Assembly: GCA_964344295.1 (NCBI GenBank)
Contig: CAYFMR010000010.1
Location: forward strand, 1 to 47,391
Origin: JAAYFJ01 sp964344295
Lineage (GTDB): Bacteria > Bacillota > Clostridia > Tissierellales > Peptoniphilaceae
Direction: 5' to 3'
Length of the DNA: 47,391 nucleotides
A program made the position numbers and the translations under genes. The notes below the pieces were generated by a model. That model worked only from the letters and a program-made list of their open reading frames with translations. It was not told the origin of the DNA and did no database searches. Below, piece by piece: positions 17,383 through 25,323 of the stretch (the stretch's first letter is position 1; each line of letters starts with the position of its first letter).

Positions 17383-17482
17383 NNNNNNNNNNNNNNNNNN
17401 NNNNNNNNNNNNNNNNNNNNNNNNNNNNNNNNNNNNNNNNNNNNNNNNNNNNNNNNNNNNNNNNNNNNNNNNNNNNNNNNNN
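17383..17482. other. Assembly gap (100 N)
   Basis: Exactly 100 N, the usual placeholder for a gap of unknown size. The methyltransferase gene ends just before it. Anything could lie in the missing stretch, so adjacency of tyrS and the PAS-SpoIIE gene is not established. Confidence 0.99.
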
Positions 17483-17535
17483 GTTGACAAGGACGATAGG
17501 ATAAGACTTTCTGTTGCTTTTATTCCGGTTTAGTC

Positions 17536-17564
17536 TTGCAGTATTCAGACGTTCGTGGTAATAT
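17536..17564 (+). promoter_or_regulatory. Promoter of PAS-SpoIIE gene
   Basis: TTGCAG (17536-17541), a 17-base spacer and TAATAT (17559-17564), with TGG before the -10 giving an extended element. It lies 45 bases upstream of the start codon. Confidence 0.65.
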
Positions 17565-17608
17565 GTTAATAGAATAACATTCCAAATCGATTCAGCGAGG
17601 AGGCTTCT

Positions 17609-18712
17609 ATGGTCAGCACGCAAGCGTCATTCGACGACCTCTTACAATTTAGGGTTTTAGATGGCATGGAGGATTGGGCGCGTGTCATTGGCAAAGACAA
17701 CAGGGTGATTTATGCGAATAAGGCCATGATAGACGCTTTAGGTGCAGATGTAATCGGCAAGCCCTGTCATTACGGCATGGGCAAAAACGAGCAGTGTAAG
17801 TTTTGTATCGCCCAACGAAGTCTGACCACCGGTGAAGTGGTGCGTAAGGAAGACGTGTATTTTAACCGCCACTATACGGTGAAGTCGTCGCCAATTCGCA
17901 ACAGTGAAGGTGAGGTATTTGCGGCAGTAGAAGTCTATTCCGATGTCACCAGAGAACGGCGTTTGGAGCAAATTCTCATGGAGCGTAACAAGCTCATGCG
18001 CCGGGACGTGGCCTTTGCCAGAACCTTGCAACAAAAGTTGTTGCCGGAGCCGCTGGTTTCTGATCAGTTGGACTTCTCCTACGTTTATCAGCCCAGTCAG
18101 ATGCTTTCCGGTGACTTTATGGATATTTTACCCTTTGACGATGGCTCTGTGGGGATGTATATTGCCGATGTCGTGGGACATGGTATTTCGGCGTCTATGA
18201 TGACAATTTTTGTCTACCATGTGGTGCGAGAGGCGTTTGTGGAGACCCGTGATCCCGATAAACTATTGGCTGCGGTGCAAAGACGATATTGTGATTTAAA
18301 CTTGGCACCGGATCAATATTTCTCCCTGCTGGTGGCTCGGTATGACCCGCAAACCAGGACGTTTTCTTTTTCCAATGCCGGCCACAACTGTGCACCCATT
18401 ATTAAGCGAAAACATGGATCAGTGGAGGCCTTGGAATTACACGGCTATCCCATTACGTCGATTCAAAGGGGGCTGACCTTTGATGCGATTGAAACGAAGC
18501 TCAACCTCGGAGATCGCGTGTTATTTTACACGGATGGCTGTGTGGAGCTCACTGATATGGCGGATGTGCCGCTGGGAACAGACGGCCTTTTAAACCTTTA
18601 TCAGGAGTATGGCCATGAGCCATTAACAGATTTTTACTATCGTGTCATTGATTACGGCTGGGGAGAACAGTTAGACGACTATGCGATGTTGCAAATGATC
18701 GTAAAGGAGTAA
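17609..18712 (+). CDS. PAS-domain SpoIIE/RsbU-type serine phosphatase
   Basis: Predicted signalling PP2C phosphatase, 367 aa, cytosolic. GAGGAGG (17597-17603) precedes the ATG. The PAS sensor is at residues about 18-118 (VIYANKAMIDALGADVIG, ending VEVYSDVTRERR) and contains cysteines 53, 63 and 66 (C-x9-C-x2-C). A helical linker (120-150) leads to the SpoIIE phosphatase domain with metal-binding motifs SGDFMDIL, IADVVGHGI, FSNAGHN and YTDGCVEL. Relatives dephosphorylate anti-anti-sigma factors in partner-switching circuits; no such partner is in the window. The stop codon is three bases before pgi, so it may be co-transcribed with metabolic genes. Confidence 0.9.
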   Translation: MVSTQASFDDLLQFRVLDGMEDWARVIGKDNRVIYANKAMIDALGADVIGKPCHYGMGKNEQCKFCIAQRSLTTGEVVRKEDVYFNRHYTVKSSPIRNSEGEVFAAVEVYSDVTRERRLEQILMERNKLMRRDVAFARTLQQKLLPEPLVSDQLDFSYVYQPSQMLSGDFMDILPFDDGSVGMYIADVVGHGISASMMTIFVYHVVREAFVETRDPDKLLAAVQRRYCDLNLAPDQYFSLLVARYDPQTRTFSFSNAGHNCAPIIKRKHGSVEALELHGYPITSIQRGLTFDAIETKLNLGDRVLFYTDGCVELTDMADVPLGTDGLLNLYQEYGHEPLTDFYYRVIDYGWGEQLDDYAMLQMIVKE

Positions 18713-18715
18713 ATC

Positions 18716-20005
18716 ATGATGATCTTGGACATGGTAGGCATGCCCTTTGACCTTGAAGCCATCGAGGCATATCAGGAACAAGTGAATGAGGCCCACCAGA
18801 CCCTGCACCAAGGCACTTGCCCAGGCGGAGAGTTTAGCGGCTGGGTGGATTATCCCACATCGTACAATCACGAGGAACTGGCAGCCATCTTAGATTTGGC
18901 CCAGGATTGGCGCCGCAAATTGGAGGCTCTCATCGTCATTGGCATTGGTGGATCCTATTTAGGTACGCGCATGGTGTATGAGGCATTGATGCCCTACTAT
19001 CATGAGCACATGAATCCGGAAGATCGCGGGGGACCGGCCCTTTATTTTGCGGGCAATGACTTGTCCCCGGGCAAATTGCAAGGGTTGATGCAGCTTTTGG
19101 AAAATCAGTCCGTAGGTCTTTGCGTTGTGAGTAAATCGGGACGCACGTTAGAGCCGGCCATCGCCTTTCGCGTGTTACGCAGGTGGATGGAGGAGCGGTA
19201 CGGAGACGAGGCCATAAATCGCATTGTCGCCGTCACGGACGGACATAAAGGGGCTTTGAAAACCTTGGCCGATGCCAAAGGTTACCGCACGTTTGTGGTA
19301 CCGGAGGGTATTGGGGGTCGGTATAGCGTGTTGACACCAGTAGGCACTGTGCCTTTAGCGGTAGCCGGGATCGATGTCAAAGAGCTCTTACGGGGCTCCG
19401 AAGCTGCACAACGAGCCTATGCTTTACCGGAGCTTTCTGACAACCCCTGCTACCGTTACGCTGTGGCTCGAAATCTTTTATATCACAAGGGTAAGACCAC
19501 GGAAATCATGGTGCAATACGAACCCAAGTATCGCTTTATCACCGAATGGTGGAAGCAACTCTTTGGCGAATCAGAAGGCAAAGACGGCAAGGGCATTTTT
19601 CCTGCCGGCCTCTTAAATACCACAGATTTACATTCCATGGGACAATGGGTCCAAGACGGTCCGCGGACCATCTTTGAGACCGTCATCGCTGTGGAGAAAA
19701 ACGCTGAGGACTTAGTGGTCCCGGCACAAGCCGATGCCTTAGACGGCTTGGATGATGTAGGGGGTCAGTCCTTACATCAAATCAATGGCTATGCCTTGGA
19801 GGGAACGGCACGAGCTCACATTGACGGCAACGTGCCGCAGTGTATCTTGCGTTTGCCAAAGATGGATGCGTTTTCTCTAGGCCATCTGCTTTATTTTTTC
19901 ATGAAAGCTTGTGCCATATCCGGTCTGTTGCTAGGGGTGAATCCCTTTGATCAACCGGGTGTGGAAGCTTATAAAACGAATTTAACGCAACTGCTAAAAG
20001 CCTGA
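18716..20005 (+). CDS. pgi: Glucose-6-phosphate isomerase
   Basis: Interconverts glucose-6-phosphate and fructose-6-phosphate in glycolysis. 429 aa, the compact form of many Firmicutes. AAAGGAG lies within the end of the preceding gene. It has the sugar-phosphate loops GIGGSYLGTR and SKSGRTLEP, the PGI signature GIGGRYSVLTPVG and the C-terminal signature LLGVNPFDQPGVEAYK. Two ATG codons at 18716 and 18719 are possible starts. It is followed after 11 bases by crt with no terminator. Confidence 0.96.
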   Translation: MMILDMVGMPFDLEAIEAYQEQVNEAHQTLHQGTCPGGEFSGWVDYPTSYNHEELAAILDLAQDWRRKLEALIVIGIGGSYLGTRMVYEALMPYYHEHMNPEDRGGPALYFAGNDLSPGKLQGLMQLLENQSVGLCVVSKSGRTLEPAIAFRVLRRWMEERYGDEAINRIVAVTDGHKGALKTLADAKGYRTFVVPEGIGGRYSVLTPVGTVPLAVAGIDVKELLRGSEAAQRAYALPELSDNPCYRYAVARNLLYHKGKTTEIMVQYEPKYRFITEWWKQLFGESEGKDGKGIFPAGLLNTTDLHSMGQWVQDGPRTIFETVIAVEKNAEDLVVPAQADALDGLDDVGGQSLHQINGYALEGTARAHIDGNVPQCILRLPKMDAFSLGHLLYFFMKACAISGLLLGVNPFDQPGVEAYKTNLTQLLKA

Positions 20006-20016
20006 AGGAGGGAAAC

Positions 20017-20790
20017 ATGACCTGGAACAATTTACTATTAGAAAAAAATGAGGGGATTGGGGTCCTCAAAATCAATCGTCCAAAAGTGCTCAACGCACTG
20101 AATTCAGAAGTCTTATTGGAGATCTCCGATGCGATGGATGTCATCGAACAGGATGATGAGATTCGCGTTTTGATCATCACGGGAGAAGGCCGCTCCTTCA
20201 TTGCCGGAGCAGACATTGCTGAAATGCGAGACTTAAACGCCGTAGAAGGGGCCGCTTTTGGACAACGAGGCTTAACGGCTTTTCGTAAAATTGAACTTTT
20301 ATCCAAACCGGTCATCGCTGCAGTCAATGGATTTTGCTTAGGCGGCGGCAACGAATTGGCCCTGGCCTGTGACATTCGCATCGCATCCACTAAGGCCAAG
20401 TTCGGTCAACCGGAAGTGGGCTTAGGCATCACGCCGGGATTCTCCGGCACCCAACGTCTGCCGAGAACGGTTGGGGCGGCTTTTGCCAAAGAGCTCATCT
20501 ATACGGGGGATGTCATCGGTGCCGATCGCGCTTTAGAAATCGGTTTAGTCAGCCAAGTGGTTGAACCGGATGCCCTTATGGATACGGTGATGGACTTGGC
20601 AAAACGTATGGCTAAGAACGCTCGATATGCCGTTGCCGCTTCGAAGGAAGCGATTAACCGCGGTATGGAAACAGACATCGAAACGGGCCTACGCATTGAG
20701 AAAAACCTTTTCGGTCTTTGCTTCTCCACGGAAGACCAAAAAGAGGGGATGACAGCCTTTTTAGAAAAACGTCCCCCGAACTTTCAATAG
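20017..20790 (+). CDS. crt: Enoyl-CoA hydratase / crotonase (3-hydroxybutyryl-CoA dehydratase)
   Basis: Dehydrates 3-hydroxybutyryl-CoA to crotonyl-CoA, or the reverse in beta-oxidation; 257 aa. GGAGGG precedes the ATG. It has the oxyanion-hole segment AGADIAEM (63-70) and GGGNELALACD with catalytic Glu113, and Glu133 in FGQPEVGLGITPG. The sequence is close to clostridial Crt throughout. It is paired with hbd 33 bases downstream; the usual bcd-etfB-etfA genes are not between them. Confidence 0.94.
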   Translation: MTWNNLLLEKNEGIGVLKINRPKVLNALNSEVLLEISDAMDVIEQDDEIRVLIITGEGRSFIAGADIAEMRDLNAVEGAAFGQRGLTAFRKIELLSKPVIAAVNGFCLGGGNELALACDIRIASTKAKFGQPEVGLGITPGFSGTQRLPRTVGAAFAKELIYTGDVIGADRALEIGLVSQVVEPDALMDTVMDLAKRMAKNARYAVAASKEAINRGMETDIETGLRIEKNLFGLCFSTEDQKEGMTAFLEKRPPNFQ

Positions 20791-20823
20791 GTTGTTTTAA
20801 ACATTAATATAAGGAGGAAAACA

Positions 20824-21672
20824 ATGAAAAAAATCGGTTTATTAGGTCGCGGAACCATGGCAGGAGGCATTGCCCAAGTTTTTGCCCAAAATGGTAAAGA
20901 AGTGATCATGTGCGTACGTAACATCGATCCAGCTGCTCCCCGCAAGTCTGTAGCTTCTGTGGAAAAAACTCTAGGTCGCTTAGTTTCCAAAGAAAAAATG
21001 ACCCAAGAAGAAATGGATGCTATCTTAGGCCGCATCGTATTGACTACGAACATGGAAGACTTAAAGGACTGCGATTTGGTTATCGAAGCCATTGCGGAAG
21101 ACATGGAAATCAAAAAAGACAACTTAGGTCGCCTAGATAAGATTGCCAAACCGGAATGCATTTTCGCAACCAACACCAGCTCTCTATCCATCACGGAAGT
21201 GGCCAGCACCACAGAAAGAGCCGACAGATTTATCGGCATGCACTTCTTTAACCCTGTGCCCATGATGAAATTAGTGGAAGTCATCCGTGGCGTACACACT
21301 TCTGATGAAACCACCAAAGCCATCGTAGACTTAACGGAAGAAATCGGTAAAGTACCGGTAGAAGTGCAAGAGGCTCCCGGATTTGTCGTAAACCGCATCT
21401 TGATTCCCATGATTAACGAAGCCATCGGCATCTTAGGCGACGGCGTAGCCACGGCTGCTGACATCGACGAAGCCATGAAACTAGGTGCTAACCATCCCAT
21501 GGGACCCTTGGCACTAGGTGACTTAATTGGCTTGGACGTTTGCTTAGCCATCATGGACGTGCTGTACAATGAATTTGGTGACAGCAAATACCGTGCTCAT
21601 CCCTTGCTGAGAAAAATGGTTCGTGGCGGCAAGTTAGGACGCAAAACTGGCGAAGGTTTCTTCAAGTATTAA
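20824..21672 (+). CDS. hbd: 3-hydroxybutyryl-CoA dehydrogenase, probably NADP-linked
   Basis: Reduces acetoacetyl-CoA to 3-hydroxybutyryl-CoA, 282 aa. AAGGAGG precedes the ATG. The catalytic region GMHFFNPVPMMKLVEVI and the substrate-binding EAPGFVVNRILIPMINEA match clostridial Hbd closely. The nucleotide loop is GRGTMA (8-13), that is GxGxxA rather than GxGxxG, and the acidic residue normally ending strand 2 (Asp31 in C. acetobutylicum Hbd, from memory) is Val31 followed by Arg32. These changes point to NADPH preference, as known for the C. kluyveri enzyme; this is inference. It is last in the pgi-crt-hbd run, before a strong terminator. Confidence 0.94.
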   Translation: MKKIGLLGRGTMAGGIAQVFAQNGKEVIMCVRNIDPAAPRKSVASVEKTLGRLVSKEKMTQEEMDAILGRIVLTTNMEDLKDCDLVIEAIAEDMEIKKDNLGRLDKIAKPECIFATNTSSLSITEVASTTERADRFIGMHFFNPVPMMKLVEVIRGVHTSDETTKAIVDLTEEIGKVPVEVQEAPGFVVNRILIPMINEAIGILGDGVATAADIDEAMKLGANHPMGPLALGDLIGLDVCLAIMDVLYNEFGDSKYRAHPLLRKMVRGGKLGRKTGEGFFKY

Positions 21673-21719
21673 TCTTACGTCGTCACAGAAGGCTTGTGAA
21701 GACGCTGAGAAGGATAACA

Positions 21720-21755
21720 AAAAAGCGACATGGAGCAATCCTCTATGTCGCTTTT
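21720..21755 (+). terminator. Intrinsic terminator after hbd
   Basis: AAAAGCGACAT (21721-21731) and ATGTCGCTTTT (21745-21755) pair, extended by GGAG/CTCT to about 15 bp around a CAATC loop. Confidence 0.85.
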
Positions 21756-21829
21756 GTTATGCAAATGGCGAACGACCGATTTCTGTGCAATGCACCGCCG
21801 GATCCAGGCGATTTTTCTAGTTCATAACA

Positions 21830-21873
21830 AAAAGCCCTGCCCCTTGCCAGCTACGGCAAGGGGCAGGGCTTTT
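21830..21873 (-). terminator. Very long perfect hairpin, terminator of HIRAN gene
   Basis: AAAAGCCCTGCCCCTTGCC and its exact complement form a 19-bp stem around a six-base loop. On the minus strand it ends in T residues and follows the HIRAN gene by about 95 bases. The 295 bases between hbd and the HIRAN gene hold only this and the preceding terminator. Confidence 0.8.
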
Positions 21874-21967
21874 GCTCTTTCGAGCAAACCAAACACACAA
21901 GGAAAACAAGGAAAAAATGAAAATGGAGAGATCAAAAGTAATCGGTGATTGAATCGAGCCTCGGGTC

Positions 21968-22378
21968 TTAGCGTCGAGTCGATGGGGTGCGCCGTCTTCG
22001 CTCCTGGCGCTTGTGCCATCGAAGATGACGGGTGATAGGGGGCTTTGTCGAAGCGATGTCAGCAGTGTTCGAGACATTGGTCTCACTCACAGTGACATAG
22101 CCCAAGGCACCGGAGTCCAATACATAGAGGATGGTGCCTTCAGCCGTATCGCCGATTTTATCATAGAGACGGCCGGCACTGTAACTTTCATCGGTGACGG
22201 TATGCGGGCTGTTGCCCACATAGCCGATTTTACCGAGACCTTCCAAATTCACCATAATGGCCTCAGGGTCCACTTTGTTGTCCGGCTCCTTTATGAGCTG
22301 CACCACAAGATTCGGCTTTAAAAACTGTTGACCGTAATAGTACTTGGTGCCGACGAGAGTAAAATACATGCGTTTCAT
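21968..22378 (-). CDS. Stand-alone HIRAN-domain protein with Arg-rich tail
   Basis: 136 aa. GAGGAGG precedes the ATG. Residues about 4-98 match the HIRAN pattern (YFTLVGTKYYYGQQF, then LIKEPDNKVDPEAI and GKIGYVGNS). HIRAN domains are known in SNF2-type proteins such as HLTF, where they bind DNA 3' ends, and also occur alone in bacteria. Residues 115-136 form a strongly basic tail (RHLRWHKRQERRRR) that could bind nucleic acid. It stands as a single gene on the minus strand. The biological role is unknown; domain call by pattern. Confidence 0.75.
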   Translation of the reverse strand: MKRMYFTLVGTKYYYGQQFLKPNLVVQLIKEPDNKVDPEAIMVNLEGLGKIGYVGNSPHTVTDESYSAGRLYDKIGDTAEGTILYVLDSGALGYVTVSETNVSNTADIASTKPPITRHLRWHKRQERRRRTPSTRR

Positions 22379-22489
22379 GGCTTAACCTCCTCTTTTTTGA
22401 TCTTAAACTTATGATAGCAGATGAGGTGTCCCAAAAAACGGACTTTGGAGGATTAAAATAAAAAAATTTAACGAAAATGGATCAAAAGA

Positions 22490-23509
22490 CTACATTTTTT
22501 CCAAGGGATTCCCGTACTGGCGTGCCAAACGGCGAATTTCCGTGCGCATGTCCTCTACCACGTCTTCGGGAGAGACGATGGTCATGGCATCACCTAGGGC
22601 GATCACCCAGCCAAGGAATTGTTTGCTGATGGCTACATCCACTAAGGCGTGCACATGTTCTTCATCCACGGCGTAAAGGGGAATGTCTTGGCCGAAGCGA
22701 TCAATGAGAACGCCCACCAGTTCATTTTTGGCCAAGAGAGTTACCGTACGCTCATCGCCGCCAAACATGTAAAACAGACTCTTGGAGTATCGCGGCATGT
22801 CGAAAGCCTCGAACGCTTCCTGACCTAAACGGATCTCATCGGTGATGGCGATGCGTTTCATCTTATCGACACGATAGTGTTTGACCTTTTCTTCATCGGC
22901 ATCAAAGGCCACCAGGTAGTAGTTTTCGTTATCCCACATGAGTGCCCAGGGACTGACTTGGTAGGGCGCGTGAAGGTTGCGCTTTTCTAATTTTTTCTTT
23001 GTGTTCCAGCGATAGTAGTCGAAGCGAATTTGGCGTCCGGCACCAATGGCTTTGTGTAGTTTGTCTACATTATGGTAAATGCTCTCGTTCATGGACTTAA
23101 TGCGTCCGGATATGACCACCTGGCGCTGCAGCTGTTTGCCCTGGTATTGGCTCACTAACCCTTCCAGCTTTTTGATAAGCTCGGCGGATTTTCGGTCGGT
23201 AATAAACTTGGCTGCTTGTACGGCGTCGACTAGCAATTTTAACTCTGGCAATGCAAACTTGCGGTTCGCCAGGAAGTAGAGCCATTCGCGCCCTTTCTTT
23301 TCCGCTACGATGTCCAGGCCGAAGTGGCGGAGTTCATCAAAGTCTTGGTAGAGTGTTTTACGCGTGGCTTTCACCCCGTAGGCATCAAGTCTATGTATGA
23401 TTTGCGGTATGGTGAGCCCGTGCTGTTCGTCAGTTTCTTCTGAAAATATTTTCACCAGATAGAGCATTTTCAGCTTTTGGTTGTCGCCTTTGCGTACATT
23501 GTCGCTCAT
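22490..23509 (-). CDS. WYL-domain transcriptional regulator with N-terminal winged helix
   Basis: 339 aa. The start at 23509 (MSDNVRKGDN) is chosen because AAGGAGG lies just upstream; longer in-frame starts would extend through the promoter. An N-terminal HTH_11-type winged helix (residues about 10-75: LTIPQIIHRL, TRKTLYQDFDELRHFG) is followed by a WYL domain (about 145-245: VSPWALMWDNENYYLVAFD, KHYRVDKM) and a C-terminal WCX-like region. WYL domains sense nucleic-acid-like ligands and often regulate stress or defence genes. No defence genes are nearby; the target is unknown. Confidence 0.88.
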   Translation of the reverse strand: MSDNVRKGDNQKLKMLYLVKIFSEETDEQHGLTIPQIIHRLDAYGVKATRKTLYQDFDELRHFGLDIVAEKKGREWLYFLANRKFALPELKLLVDAVQAAKFITDRKSAELIKKLEGLVSQYQGKQLQRQVVISGRIKSMNESIYHNVDKLHKAIGAGRQIRFDYYRWNTKKKLEKRNLHAPYQVSPWALMWDNENYYLVAFDADEEKVKHYRVDKMKRIAITDEIRLGQEAFEAFDMPRYSKSLFYMFGGDERTVTLLAKNELVGVLIDRFGQDIPLYAVDEEHVHALVDVAISKQFLGWVIALGDAMTIVSPEDVVEDMRTEIRRLARQYGNPLEKM

Positions 23510-23552
23510 GGTGCACCTCCTTCGTGCGGGTTCATCTAGTCGTCTTACTACT

Positions 23553-23581
23553 AATATAATGGGAAAACGCCGAAAAACCAA
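23553..23581 (-). promoter_or_regulatory. Putative promoter of WYL regulator
   Basis: On the minus strand TTGGTT (complement of 23576-23581), a 17-base spacer and TATATT (complement of 23553-23558), about 45 bases before the start codon. Confidence 0.45.
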
Positions 23582-23682
23582 GTCAGTGGAAAAATTTAAG
23601 GTAAAAAAGGCTTTGAGATGAGAAAAAGAAATGAGGTCGAGAATCATGGAGGACTTCTCGGTGGAAAACGACGTGAGCAAGA

Positions 23683-23717
23683 AAAACACCTCTGATCGGC
23701 AAGACCAGAGGTGTTTT
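23683..23717 (-). terminator. Intrinsic terminator of rhodanese lipoprotein gene
   Basis: AAAACACCTCTG (23683-23694) and CAGAGGTGTTTT (23706-23717) form a 12-bp stem. It lies 12 bases beyond the stop codon on the minus strand. Confidence 0.85.
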
Positions 23718-23728
23718 CAATAGGAGAG

Positions 23729-25114
23729 TTATTTCAGTGGCGTTAGACCTTGGATGGAATAGGTACCTTCTAAGTTGAATTCTAAGGTGTCAACGAGGTA
23801 GTCGTTGTATTTGGAATCCGTGTATTGAGCCATACCGCCAATGTTGTAGATTTTTGACATGTCCCATCCGCGTGAGTTTAAGATGTCCAGGAGCATGGTG
23901 ACACGACCACCGGATTGGCAAACTAGCATGAGAGTTTTGTCTTTGGGGAAGAGCGCTTCTAGGAGCTCATCTGATTCCTCATAGGTGGGAACGGGATCTT
24001 TGGTCGATCCGGAGTAGAGTTGCACCGGGTTAGTGTCTTCTGCGTTACGGTTATAGACCAGGGCAAAGAAGGGAATGACTTCAAAGTTGCGGAAGTGTTT
24101 TTGCATGTAGTCGTCGTAATCACGCAAGTCAATGTAAAGGACGTCATCTAAATCCATGTAGTCGATGAAATTATCTTTGTTGATGGAAGAACATTCATAG
24201 GAAAAACTGTCTTCCTCACAAGCGATGGGATCGCTGTCTTTGTCCGGCTTATACGTTTTGGTGGTGTCAGAGGGAGCAGGTAGGTCGACAGACGTTGTGG
24301 TCACAGTAGCGGTCGGAGCTTTGGAGGCTTCTTCGGCCGGGGCCGATGTTTCTGCCGCAGCTGGTTCTTCCGCTGGAGTCGTTTCTGCTGTTTCCCCGGT
24401 GAAGAATTCATCAGTGCCATGGTATTCGTAAAGGGCTTGCAACATGCGGATGATGTTGTTGGCAGAGACAGAGGAGCCGGAAAAAGTGTCAATGGTATAG
24501 GCGGAACGGCCCTCACCTGCTTGGTAATCAGCTAAGTCAATATCATCCATAATGCTTAGGCCTTTGATCGCAGCATAGTCTTTGCCGACAAAGTAGGGGA
24601 TGTATTGGGTTTTGAACTCATCGTACGTGGCTCCGTCAGGAATAGGATCGGAGTCACCCCAGAAACCGCCTAGGTAAGCATTAGTAGAGTCTAGGTCATA
24701 GCTTAACGTACGGATTTCCGCATCTTCGATGTGACCGGACTCCGGCAAAGTCAGCTCAACGTAGGCCGTTTGCCAGTAGTTAGTGGCTGCCGGGCGACAA
24801 GAACAGGAGATGTAGGACACTTGGTACTTAATGTAGTTGCGAGCGCGGAACTTGAAGTTGACAAACGCATAGAAATCATCTTCGTTCTTTGGACCGTCAA
24901 TATGGGCGAAAGGGATGACGGCCACGGGATTGGCTTTGGACCCTTCGCCGAGACCGGCGCTCTCGTTGAGGAAGCGGTTCACATCACTTAAAGTGATCGC
25001 TTGCGGTGGGGTGGCTTCCTCGGTCGCAGGCGTGCTGTTGCCTGAGCAGCCAACGACAAAGGTCATGACCATAATGGCCATGAGGATCCACGACATGAGC
25101 TTACGAGTGTTCAT
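23729..25114 (-). CDS. Lipoprotein with FMN-binding-like N-terminal domain and C-terminal rhodanese domain
   Basis: Extracytoplasmic lipoprotein, 461 aa. Lipobox VVGC with Cys23. Residues about 40-235 hold a domain with a CSC pair (Cys104, Cys106) and the segment DTFSGSSVSANNII (209-222), which resembles the flavinylation motif Dxx(S/T)GAT of FMN_bind domains; that match is loose. Residues 240-300 are a Thr/Ala/Glu-rich linker. Residues about 320-445 are rhodanese-like, with the active-site loop LVCQSGGR (Cys399) and YIDLRDYDDY. Rhodanese domains handle sulfane sulfur; a surface flavin-sulfur redox role is inference. It is a single gene between its own terminator and the divergent threonine aldolase. 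Confidence 0.75.
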   Translation of the reverse strand: MNTRKLMSWILMAIMVMTFVVGCSGNSTPATEEATPPQAITLSDVNRFLNESAGLGEGSKANPVAVIPFAHIDGPKNEDDFYAFVNFKFRARNYIKYQVSYISCSCRPAATNYWQTAYVELTLPESGHIEDAEIRTLSYDLDSTNAYLGGFWGDSDPIPDGATYDEFKTQYIPYFVGKDYAAIKGLSIMDDIDLADYQAGEGRSAYTIDTFSGSSVSANNIIRMLQALYEYHGTDEFFTGETAETTPAEEPAAAETSAPAEEASKAPTATVTTTSVDLPAPSDTTKTYKPDKDSDPIACEEDSFSYECSSINKDNFIDYMDLDDVLYIDLRDYDDYMQKHFRNFEVIPFFALVYNRNAEDTNPVQLYSGSTKDPVPTYEESDELLEALFPKDKTLMLVCQSGGRVTMLLDILNSRGWDMSKIYNIGGMAQYTDSKYNDYLVDTLEFNLEGTYSIQGLTPLK

Positions 25115-25323
25115 CGGATTACCTCTCTTTCTTAATCTTAATATTTCAATATACCGATATTATTAGTATACACAATTTCCAAAATAAATAAAGAGAATTT
25201 GTAAAAATAGTGTCAACATTGACTTCATAGAAGGCAGGTGCATGCAAGCCATGAAAAAACCTACCGAAAAGGGAGCGGAAAGAGAAGACAAACGGGTATA
25301 TAAAGGCATAAGGAGGTGCGAGA

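Noticed and set aside
17275..17623. Open frames running through the N gap
   Set aside because: They exist only because N codons contain no stops; nothing can be read there.
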